NCBI GenBank assembly: GCA_002315375.1
Contig: DCHR01000032.1
Span: 1 to 25,580, forward strand
Direction of reading: 5' to 3'
Source of the DNA: Treponema sp. UBA1747
GTDB taxonomy: Bacteria > Spirochaetota > Spirochaetia > Treponematales > Treponemataceae
DNA length: 25,580 nt
Position 1 is the first letter of the stretch; each line of letters begins with the position of its first letter. The translations under genes were made by a program, and so were the position numbers. Shown here one piece after another: positions 15,133 through 21,454 of this stretch. Under the pieces are notes generated by a model, which was given only the letters and a program-made list of their open reading frames with translations, ran no database searches and was not told the DNA's origin.

Positions 15133-16671
15133 CTACTCTTTTTCCCATTCTGCCATTTCTTTAAGGGCAATATTCGCCATCATCTGACCTGAAACATAAG
15201 TACCGTTGTAGCCGATACTTCTTGGACCGCTTGTTCCAATCGGACGCAGACCTTTAATCGGATAATCTTTTGAAAGCATCATCATGCGTGCAAACATGCC
15301 GTCCCAGGTACTTGGTTCGTATCCGTATGCACTTCCTTCAGGAGAAGCGATGTAACGTGCAAAAGTCACCGGACTGGCAATTTCAATTTCTTCAATACAG
15401 TCACGGAGTCTGATTCCTGCCTTGTTTTCCAGACTCTGAATCATTTTTTCCGCAATTTCAGATTTTTTTGCTGCATACTCTTCCGGAGAAATATTGTTCC
15501 AGTCTTCTGCAGACATGATTTTTGTAAAGCTGCAGGCACAGGTTCCTTCCGGAGAAAATTGCGGATTCACCACGTTATAACAGAGAAAAATAGAAAAATC
15601 ATTTGTCTCTGATTTTTTCATAGCCTTATATTCTTTAGGTGAATCGGCTGTGCCGTGAAGGAAGATACTGTAATCTTTTATTCCCAGTTCTTCGGCAATT
15701 TTGTTCAGGCCAAGATAAACCGTAAACATTCTTCCGCCATAATTTTTCCCACGGGCATTTGAAAGTTTTATTTCTCGGATCGGAATCAATTCTTTCGGCA
15801 TCATCTTCCCGTAAATAATATCAGGATTGATGTTTGCCAGAACGTAATCACAGCTGATGGTGCCTGCATTTGTTTCAACGCCGCATATCCGGTCTCCGTT
15901 GAAAAGGAATTTTTCTGCACGGCAGTTAAACATTACTTCACCACCAAGTGACCTGAACTTTTCAAGAATAGCAACACTCAGATCATGTGAGGTATGTTTA
16001 GGAATATAAGCACCTCTTGTAATGTATTTCTGAACCATAGCTACATAATGAATAAAAGGAAGCCGGTCCAGACCAACGCCCAGATATGACCAGTAGGTAG
16101 AAAGAATATCAATACATTTTGCCGGAAGCTTCATAGCCTTGAAAACTTTCAAGGTCGGATAAGCCCCTGTACGGAGCATATTCGGATATTTTGCTCTGAG
16201 TACAGAGGAATCTGCATGTCCCTTTGAATCAGACAGAAAATGGATGCCGTCCAGAATTTCATCAAACACATCAAAAAGAATTTCCATCTTGGCGCGGCTG
16301 CCCGGAACCTGTTCTTCCATGGCATCAATAAAATTCTGCCGGCCGGCAGGCATAGTTACATCAAGAGGTTTTCCATTGCTGCCTTTTGTTATGACACGGA
16401 AACAATCGGGAACAGGAACCATTTCCCATTCCAGTCCCAGAGATTTCATTACTTCCTGTGCGTCCCCGGGATTATCTGCCGGTCCAAAATCACACATTTC
16501 ATGAAGGGAAGGATCAAATTCAAAACGCCCGCGAACAAAACTTGTGGCGCATCCGCCAGGGACATTATGCTGTTCAATCAGAAGAGTTTTTTTGCCTTTA
16601 GCGGCAATAGTGCAGGCAGCAGTAAGTCCGGCATTTCCGGCTCCCACCACTACCACATCGAACTTTTGCAT
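15133..16671 (-). CDS. Phytoene-desaturase-like FAD oxidoreductase (COG1233)
   Basis: A 512-aa flavoprotein. The N terminus DVVVVGAGNAGLTAACTIAA contains the dinucleotide-binding GxGxxG (residues 10-15), followed by LLIEQHNVPGGCATSF, the FAD-binding continuation typical of CrtI/CrtISO/RetSat-like enzymes. A C-terminal GPRSIGYNGTYVSGQMMA segment completes the FAD site. No carotenoid-synthesis gene accompanies it, so a true carotenoid role is unsupported. Saturation, isomerisation or dehydrogenation of some other polyunsaturated or lipid substrate is possible. An in-frame GTG at 16683 overlaps the Shine-Dalgarno GAGG, which serves the ATG at 16671, so the ATG is chosen. The reductase follows at 10 nt and is certainly co-transcribed. 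Confidence 0.82.
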   Translation of the reverse strand: MQKFDVVVVGAGNAGLTAACTIAAKGKKTLLIEQHNVPGGCATSFVRGRFEFDPSLHEMCDFGPADNPGDAQEVMKSLGLEWEMVPVPDCFRVITKGSNGKPLDVTMPAGRQNFIDAMEEQVPGSRAKMEILFDVFDEILDGIHFLSDSKGHADSSVLRAKYPNMLRTGAYPTLKVFKAMKLPAKCIDILSTYWSYLGVGLDRLPFIHYVAMVQKYITRGAYIPKHTSHDLSVAILEKFRSLGGEVMFNCRAEKFLFNGDRICGVETNAGTISCDYVLANINPDIIYGKMMPKELIPIREIKLSNARGKNYGGRMFTVYLGLNKIAEELGIKDYSIFLHGTADSPKEYKAMKKSETNDFSIFLCYNVVNPQFSPEGTCACSFTKIMSAEDWNNISPEEYAAKKSEIAEKMIQSLENKAGIRLRDCIEEIEIASPVTFARYIASPEGSAYGYEPSTWDGMFARMMMLSKDYPIKGLRPIGTSGPRSIGYNGTYVSGQMMANIALKEMAEWEKE

Positions 16672-16699
16672 GTACAACCTCACTTTTTATAATAGTAAA

Positions 16700-16728
16700 A
16701 TTATAACATGCGTTTTAGAAAATTTAAA
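16700..16728 (-). promoter_or_regulatory. Promoter of the flavoprotein-reductase operon
   Basis: Minus strand TATAAT (plus 16700-16705), with an AT-rich TTTAAA at 16723-16728 as a weak -35 at 17-bp spacing. The predicted leader of about 20 nt includes the GAGG ribosome site. A second TATTAT-like box lies closer to the gene. Confidence 0.4.
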
Positions 16729-16734
16729 TTTTTT

Positions 16735-16832
16735 AGGGGGAAGTCTCCCCCTCGCTGCAGACAAGGCACTTCGACAGGCTCAGAGCCCTGTCTTCCGCTA
16801 CCCCCTCTGCGGGGACAGCCCCGCAACGCCCC
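16735..16832. repeat. GC-rich triple-hairpin element, copy 2
   Basis: Same frame as the copy at 1772-1845: AGGGGGA/TCCCCCT, a variable middle, TACCCCCTCT, GCGGGG/CCCCGC and CAACGCCCC. Here the middle is longer and contains CACTTCGACAGGCTCAG leading into GAGCCCTGTC, which forms its own hairpin. It ends one base before the stop codon of the COG2426 gene. Confidence 0.8.
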
Positions 16833-16833
16833 G

Positions 16834-17313
16834 TCAGCTAACAACGGCGCGGGCAGCTCCAAAGAGTCCAAGACTTCCCGCCATCATAATGCAGCCGGCA
16901 ATGAGAACGCCCAGAAGAACGGCGAACACCGTGTCGCGGAATTTCATGTTCAGCATGCTGGCAGCAAGAGTTCCGGTCCAGGCACCTGTACCAGGCAGAG
17001 GAATTCCTACAAAAAGCATAAGGGCAATGAAAACACCACGACCTGCTTTGGATGTAAGTTTTTCACCGGCAGCACTTCCCTTTTCCAGAAAGAAACGGCA
17101 GATTCCACCGATTATTTTTTTGTCCTGTCCCCATTCCAGAAATTTTCTTGCAAAAAGATAGATAAAAGGTACAGGAAGCATATTACCAATAATACAAATC
17201 ACATAAGAAGGAATAATTGGCAGTTCCAGAGCCTGAGAAACAGGTATTGCGCCACGAAGCTCAATAAGAGGAACCATAGAAATAAAAAAAATCCAGAGAT
17301 ATTTTGCAAACAT
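16834..17313 (-). CDS. COG2426 small membrane protein (Sm_multidrug_ex family)
   Basis: A 159-aa, four- to five-helix membrane protein. Recognisable segments are PLIELRGAIPVSQALELP, NMLPVPFIYLFARKFLEW, GRGVFIALMLFVGIPLPGTGAWTG and a Gly/Ala-rich last helix (GVLIAGCIMMAG). The family is annotated as small multidrug export protein on thin evidence; its function is not established. The frame is open back to 17403, but that part overlaps the pseudouridine synthase gene and is not conserved-looking. The ATG at 17313 follows a TTGCCC-N17-TATATT promoter with a TG extension, exactly 6 nt upstream, and there is no Shine-Dalgarno. It lies 37 nt behind the pseudouridine synthase. Confidence 0.85.
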   Translation of the reverse strand: MFAKYLWIFFISMVPLIELRGAIPVSQALELPIIPSYVICIIGNMLPVPFIYLFARKFLEWGQDKKIIGGICRFFLEKGSAAGEKLTSKAGRGVFIALMLFVGIPLPGTGAWTGTLAASMLNMKFRDTVFAVLLGVLIAGCIMMAGSLGLFGAARAVVS

Positions 17314-17348
17314 AGTTTTAATATAACAAATTGAAAGAACTTGGGCAA
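17313..17348 (-). promoter_or_regulatory. Promoter with extended -10, predicted leaderless start
   Basis: Minus strand TTGCCC (plus 17343-17348), 17-bp spacer ending TGT, TATATT (plus 17320-17325), six bases, then ATG at 17313. It fits entirely in the 37-bp gap after the pseudouridine synthase stop codon. Confidence 0.65.
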
Positions 17349-17350
17349 AT

Positions 17351-18133
17351 TTAAGGTTCCCAAAATTTGCACTGTCCTTCAGCCAGATCTTCGGGGAGAA
17401 CAATTTCTCCGATTGAAATCCGCTTCAAATCTTTTACTTCATTTCCAAGAACAGAAAACATTCTGCGTATCTGCCGGAACTTTCCTTCAGTTATTTTTAC
17501 AAAGGCCACTTCTGTATCAGCGACAGAATCTTCGAAAGATAAAACTGCAGGTTTTGTTTTGAAGGCTTCACCTTTCTTTTCGGCGGGAAGTTCTATCCCG
17601 CAGGCGAATGCTTTTTCATAATCTCTTTTTTCATCGGAAGAAATCTTTTCTTTCAGTTCAACTCTGTAAGTTTTTTCAACATGAGTTTCCGGCTTTACGA
17701 GTGAAGCTGAAAAATTTCCGTTTGTTGTCAGTAAAACCAGTCCGCGGGAATCAGAATCAAGGCGGCCCGCAACATGAAGGTGATTGTAAAAAGGATGATT
17801 CTTAATTTCAGACGGCAGAAAATCAAAAACAGTTTTATGTTTGTCGCTGACACGGGAGCAGACTACGTCCACAGGTTTATTCAGAAGAACATATAAATGG
17901 GACGGGATTGTAATTTCTTTTCCATCGACGAAAAGATTTTTCGTCGATGCATTAAAAAGAAAATCCCGGGATGTAACAGGAATGAAAGTCTCAGATACTG
18001 TAGAACTGTTTTCAGAACCTTTTTCTGAAACTTCCACTCTGTGGGTTCTTAAAAAATTTTTGAAACTACGGTCACTGCAGAGCCCGACACGGGAAAGCAC
18101 GTGATCCACAGGTTCAGAAAAATCAAAAATCAT
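17351..18133 (-). CDS. RsuA/RluB-family pseudouridine synthase
   Basis: A 260-aa rRNA pseudouridine synthase. Residues about 1-75 are an S4-like RNA-binding region (HVLSRVGLCSDRSFKNFLRT, then a VDGKEI turn). The catalytic motif AGRLDSDSRGLVLLTTNG has the nucleophilic Asp at 126. KFRQIRRMFSVLGNEVKDLKR near the C terminus is the family's second signature. Whether it modifies 16S (RsuA) or 23S rRNA (RluB/E/F) cannot be decided by eye. It starts 9 nt after the stop codon of the upstream YeiH-like gene and has no Shine-Dalgarno of its own, so translational coupling is likely. Confidence 0.92.
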   Translation of the reverse strand: MIFDFSEPVDHVLSRVGLCSDRSFKNFLRTHRVEVSEKGSENSSTVSETFIPVTSRDFLFNASTKNLFVDGKEITIPSHLYVLLNKPVDVVCSRVSDKHKTVFDFLPSEIKNHPFYNHLHVAGRLDSDSRGLVLLTTNGNFSASLVKPETHVEKTYRVELKEKISSDEKRDYEKAFACGIELPAEKKGEAFKTKPAVLSFEDSVADTEVAFVKITEGKFRQIRRMFSVLGNEVKDLKRISIGEIVLPEDLAEGQCKFWEP

Positions 18134-18142
18134 TTTAAGTGA

Positions 18143-19231
18143 TTACCAGATTTCCAAAAGCTTCTGCATCAGGAGACTGGTACCTGTAATACCGGCCCAG
18201 CAGAAGAATCCCAGGGCCAGAGGTTTTCCACCTGTTTTTACAAGCTTAATAATATTTGTATTCAACCCGATTGCAGCCATTGCCATGATAATCATGAACT
18301 TGCTTACATCTTTCAGATACTTGAACAGTAACTTGAAAAAATCCAGGGCTGCTCCTGCAGGAACAAACTGATAAACCAGAGTAGTAATTACAGAAGCCAG
18401 AATAAAATAAAGAATGAAGAACGGAAAGATTTTTTTCAGGCTGAAAGTTGATTTCTGAACTTCAGCTTCATTCTGTACATCAGGCTCTTCTGTTTCAGCT
18501 GAAACAGAAGCAGCTTTTCTGGCCTTGCGGGTCTGGAACAAAGCCAGCACCAGAGTAATAGGAATAATTGCAAGAGTTCTTGTAAGTTTTACAGTTACGG
18601 CTTTATCCAGAGTTTCACTTCCCAGATTGAAAAGGCTGTCCCAGGTTGATGCACAGGCAGTTACGGAAGAAGTATCATTTACTGCTGTTCCTGCAAAAAT
18701 ACCGAAAGCTTCCCCTGTATCAGTAGCAAAACCCAGAAGACGGCCGAAGCTTGGAAAGATAAGTGCGGCCAGAACATTGAAAAAGAAAATAACACTGATA
18801 GCCTGAGCAACTTCTTCATCATCGGCCTGGATTACAGGAGCGGTGGCCGCAATAGCAGAGCCGCCGCAAATGGAAGAACCAACACCAACAAGAGTTGCAA
18901 TTTTTCCAGGCATTTTCAAAGCCTTGCTCAGAACAAAAGCCAGAATCAGTGAAACAGAAATTGTTGAAAGAATAATTGGAAGTGACTGTGCGCCTGTTTT
19001 TGCAACAACGCCCAGGTTCATTCCGAAGCCCAGAAGAATTACAGACCACTGCAGAATTTTTTTGGAAGCAAATTTCAATCCTTTATCAAAGCGTGATTTA
19101 TCTTTAATAAACAGAGTAATAATCATTCCGATTACGATTGCAAAAACCGGACCACCTACAACAGGAACCAGTTTCCCAAGTCCCCAGGAAACCAGCGCGA
19201 TAGCCAAACTTAATAAAAGACCTGATATCAT
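18143..19231 (-). CDS. YeiH/UPF0324 family membrane transporter
   Basis: A 362-aa protein with about ten membrane helices. Family signatures: VVGGPVFAIVIGMIITL, ILQWSVILLGFGMNL, the glycine-rich VGVGSSICGGSAIAATAPVI, and IFAGTAVNDTSSVTACA. A C-terminal MAAIGLNTNI helix is also typical. Members have been proposed as sulfate or other anion exporters, but direct evidence is limited. A hydrophilic loop around 235-265 (Glu/Ala/Val-rich) separates two membrane halves. A TAAAAT box ends 9 nt before the ATG, with TTGTCC 18 nt further upstream; there is no Shine-Dalgarno. It heads an operon with the pseudouridine synthase. Confidence 0.9.
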   Translation of the reverse strand: MISGLLLSLAIALVSWGLGKLVPVVGGPVFAIVIGMIITLFIKDKSRFDKGLKFASKKILQWSVILLGFGMNLGVVAKTGAQSLPIILSTISVSLILAFVLSKALKMPGKIATLVGVGSSICGGSAIAATAPVIQADDEEVAQAISVIFFFNVLAALIFPSFGRLLGFATDTGEAFGIFAGTAVNDTSSVTACASTWDSLFNLGSETLDKAVTVKLTRTLAIIPITLVLALFQTRKARKAASVSAETEEPDVQNEAEVQKSTFSLKKIFPFFILYFILASVITTLVYQFVPAGAALDFFKLLFKYLKDVSKFMIIMAMAAIGLNTNIIKLVKTGGKPLALGFFCWAGITGTSLLMQKLLEIW

Positions 19232-19277
19232 AATAGTGTTATTTTAAATCATTTAATAAAAAATGGACAATAAAAAT

Positions 19278-19494
19278 GTACATATAAATCAAACACTTTT
19301 ATTACTAAGTAAAAAAAGTTATCACAAAACAAATAACACTCCCGCAATAACCAATGGAGGCCTCCCGCGGGTCCCCGTCATTCGCTTCGCTCATTCCTTG
19401 CCCACGGTACTCCATTGTTTTTGCTCGCGTGTTATTTGATTTACATTCACATAGTTTTTTTTACTTGGATTAATAATGTTTGATTTATATGTAC
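19278..19494. repeat. 217-bp inverted-repeat (MITE-like) element D
   Basis: Terminal arms of 18 bp match perfectly: GTACATATAAATCAAACA (19278-19295) and its complement at 19477-19494. Similarity continues inward through an A/T-rich stretch. Then CAAATAACAC (19330-19339) pairs with GTGTTATTTG (19429-19438), and CAATGGAG (19352-19359) with CTCCATTG (19410-19417). The GC-rich core contains TCATTCGCTTCGCTCA, CACGGT and CTCGCGTG, words shared with the element at 1595-1696. It encodes no protein. It fills most of the 313-bp gap between the YeiH-like and Nudix genes. Confidence 0.88.
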
Positions 19495-19544
19495 GTTTTA
19501 ATTAAACAATCTTTTTAATTAAAATCTTCAAAAATTACTCACGG

Positions 19545-20048
19545 TCAAAAAGCGGTCATTGTCAACTGCTTTCCATCCAGGAGGGCGCGCTTCAATTCGC
19601 CTTCTACGTATTCCAGTTTCAGAGAGAAGAAAGACTGGGAAGGATGTTTTGAACGGTCCAGGAGATCCAGGAAGATTTCATCACCTTTCCAGTGAGGCAG
19701 GTCGTTTATGCGGGATTTGGGAACCCATTCCAAGTTTCCTTCATCACAAATTTTCAGTTCACCGGAAAACCTGTTGCACCAGAAAAGATGCATAAACTCT
19801 GTAATGCGTCCATGCTTTGCATCATCACTTACAAAAGTCACGATGCCACGGTATTCCGGCGAAATCAGATCAAGTCCTGTTTCTTCTTTTGCTTCCCGCA
19901 GGATACATTCTTCAGGGCTCTCCCCTTCCTCAAACTTTCCGCCGATACCGATCCATTTGTCCTTATTCAAATCGTTCTGCTTTTTAACACGATGAAGCAT
20001 GAGATATGAGGAATCTTTTTCTATATAACAGAGAGTTGTGTTTATCAT
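19545..20048 (-). CDS. Nudix hydrolase (MutT-like)
   Basis: A 167-aa pyrophosphohydrolase. The Nudix box is complete: G37-x5-E43-x7-R51-E52-x2-E55-E56-x-G58 within GGKFEEGESPEECILREAKE. WIGIGGKF and an upstream MLHRVKKQND segment resemble 8-oxo-dGTP diphosphatases, so nucleotide-pool sanitation is the likely role, though other nucleoside diphosphate substrates are possible. About 40 extra C-terminal residues beyond a minimal MutT are present. Its ATG immediately follows the stop codon of the C_GCAxxG_C_C gene with zero intervening bases and no separate Shine-Dalgarno, so translation is coupled. Confidence 0.92.
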   Translation of the reverse strand: MINTTLCYIEKDSSYLMLHRVKKQNDLNKDKWIGIGGKFEEGESPEECILREAKEETGLDLISPEYRGIVTFVSDDAKHGRITEFMHLFWCNRFSGELKICDEGNLEWVPKSRINDLPHWKGDEIFLDLLDRSKHPSQSFFSLKLEYVEGELKRALLDGKQLTMTAF

Positions 20049-20375
20049 TTATTTTGAAGAATATTTTTCCACAAGCTTGTCTGCAGTATCCACACAAAAA
20101 GGACATGGAGTTCTGGTTCCGGTTTTTATTCCGCGACAGGTTGAAGCTCCACAGGCTTCAACGAACTCTGCCTCGATTTCGGCTGCATGTTCTGGAACTG
20201 CTTCCTTTGCTGCAAACAATGCACCACACAAACCGCCAGGAGCACGACCGCCAACATAAGGAGCATACTCCTTCACGATATCATCATTTTTATAAAAGGC
20301 TTTGTATTTATTTGCTACGGCCTGAGCGCAATTATGTCCGAAGTCCGGATTTCTGAATGTATCTGTTGCTTTCAT
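20049..20375 (-). CDS. C_GCAxxG_C_C family cysteine-rich protein
   Basis: A 108-aa protein of the C_GCAxxG_C_C family (function unknown, presumed redox or metal related). Conserved positions seen: NCAQAV near residue 15, GGRAPGGLCGALFAAKEA with the GG..CGA core, and the C-terminal cysteines in ACGASTCRGIK and PCPFCVDTADKL. Six cysteines in so short a protein suggest metal or disulphide chemistry. It is co-transcribed with the Nudix hydrolase, which begins at the next base. The promoter is an extended -10 with 6 nt before the ATG. Confidence 0.85.
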   Translation of the reverse strand: MKATDTFRNPDFGHNCAQAVANKYKAFYKNDDIVKEYAPYVGGRAPGGLCGALFAAKEAVPEHAAEIEAEFVEACGASTCRGIKTGTRTPCPFCVDTADKLVEKYSSK

Positions 20376-20390
20376 ATTTATAGTATAACA
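20375..20390 (-). promoter_or_regulatory. Extended -10 promoter, predicted leaderless start
   Basis: Minus strand TG-T-TATACT (hexamer at plus 20382-20387), ATAAAT, then ATG at 20375. Exactly 6 nt separate the hexamer from the ATG, with no Shine-Dalgarno and no good -35. Confidence 0.6.
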
Positions 20391-20512
20391 AAAAATTTCA
20401 GCCGGGAGTAAGAAAAAAACAGATATTTAATTTACCTTCTTAAAAACACAGTAAATCACCTATTCTATTCAGAAAATTTATAAGTTAGAGTTTTTATCAG
20501 AAGGAGAAAATA

Positions 20513-21376
20513 ATGAATATAAAAAAAACAATAAAATCATCAATTGTGATGCTTGCCACTATTTCTGCATTAGGACTCACAGCCTGTCAGCATATTTCAG
20601 ATGCCGACAGAGGTACAGTAGTTAAAATCCAATACAAATCAAAAGATTATCAAAATGATGAAAAACTGGAAACCACAAAACCGGCATACGTATATCTTCC
20701 TGCCGGTTACGATGCCAATGATAAAGAAACAAAATACCCGGTTTTATATTTAATGCATGGCGTTCAGGGAAATGCAGAAGAATGGAAGAACAATTCTTCA
20801 CTGTATGACACCCTGGACAGAAAGATTCTCAAGGGAACTGCAAAGCCTTTCATCATCGTAACACCAAACGGACGTTCCAGTTCAAAATACTGGGATTGCA
20901 GTTTCGATAATTTCAATGCTTTCTACAGTTTTGGTTCAGAACTGCGCAATGACTTGATTCCTTACATGGAAGCAAACTTCAACGTAAAAACAGACCGTGA
21001 CGGCCGTGCCATGGCAGGTCTTTCAATGGGCGGCATGCAGACAATCAATATCGGCATGTGTGAATGTCTTGATATCATCAGCTGGTTCGGAGCCTTCTCT
21101 GCAGCTCCTACTTCTAAAACTAAAGAAGAAGTAAATGAAATCATTACAAACGAAAAGTTCAACGAATATGAAATCAATTATTTCTATAATATCTGCGGTC
21201 TTCAGGATAATATAGCATGGGACTCAGCTTCAGCTGCTGCAAAGGGAATTGATTCTATCTGTCCAAAGCTTACAGACGGAAAGAACTTCACCTGGTACCA
21301 GACAAGCGGAGCCCACAGCTGGGACATCTGGAGTATGGGGTTTGACAAGTTTGCTTCCATTATTTTCAAAAAATAA
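20513..21376 (+). CDS. CE1-like esterase lipoprotein
   Basis: A 287-aa lipoprotein with an esterase-D/CE1 alpha/beta-hydrolase fold. The signal peptide ends with lipobox LTAC (Cys25 to be lipidated), so it is membrane-tethered. YPVLYLMHGVQGNAEEW gives the oxyanion HG at 82-83; AGLSMGGMQT holds nucleophile Ser171; GLQDN offers the acid Asp232; GAHSWDIW holds His268. CE1 members include feruloyl and acetyl-xylan esterases that free ester-linked groups from hemicellulose, so a role in plant wall breakdown is inferred. An AGAAGGAG ribosome site precedes the ATG. The gene is monocistronic and followed by a bidirectional terminator. Confidence 0.88.
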   Translation: MNIKKTIKSSIVMLATISALGLTACQHISDADRGTVVKIQYKSKDYQNDEKLETTKPAYVYLPAGYDANDKETKYPVLYLMHGVQGNAEEWKNNSSLYDTLDRKILKGTAKPFIIVTPNGRSSSKYWDCSFDNFNAFYSFGSELRNDLIPYMEANFNVKTDRDGRAMAGLSMGGMQTINIGMCECLDIISWFGAFSAAPTSKTKEEVNEIITNEKFNEYEINYFYNICGLQDNIAWDSASAAAKGIDSICPKLTDGKNFTWYQTSGAHSWDIWSMGFDKFASIIFKK

Positions 21377-21388
21377 TTTTCGTTAAAA

Positions 21389-21436
21389 AAAAACGAGTTC
21401 CCTGAAGGCTCACATCTCTTCCTGGAACTCGTTTTT
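21389..21436. terminator. Bidirectional terminator between esterase and PotD genes
   Basis: AAAAACGAGTTCC (21389-21401) and GGAACTCGTTTTT (21424-21436) form a perfect 13-bp stem with a 22-base loop. A T run on one side and an A run on the other serve both convergent genes. Confidence 0.88.
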
Positions 21437-21454
21437 ATTTTTAAACCGCTTTAA

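Noticed and set aside
15123..15170. Upstream start for the 2Fe-2S reductase
   Set aside because: It would overlap the preceding flavoprotein gene and add a lysine/arginine-rich tail; the ATG at 15122 has a ribosome site and a 10-nt gap.
16544..17334. Two long plus-strand frames (205 and 208 residues) over 16544-17334
   Set aside because: They run antisense to the flavoprotein and COG2426 genes and through the triple-hairpin repeat; composition is low-complexity Pro/Arg/Ser, as expected of shadow frames.
17314..17403. N-terminal extension of the COG2426 protein into the pseudouridine synthase gene
   Set aside because: It overlaps another coding sequence; the ATG at 17313 has a dedicated promoter and gives the usual protein length.
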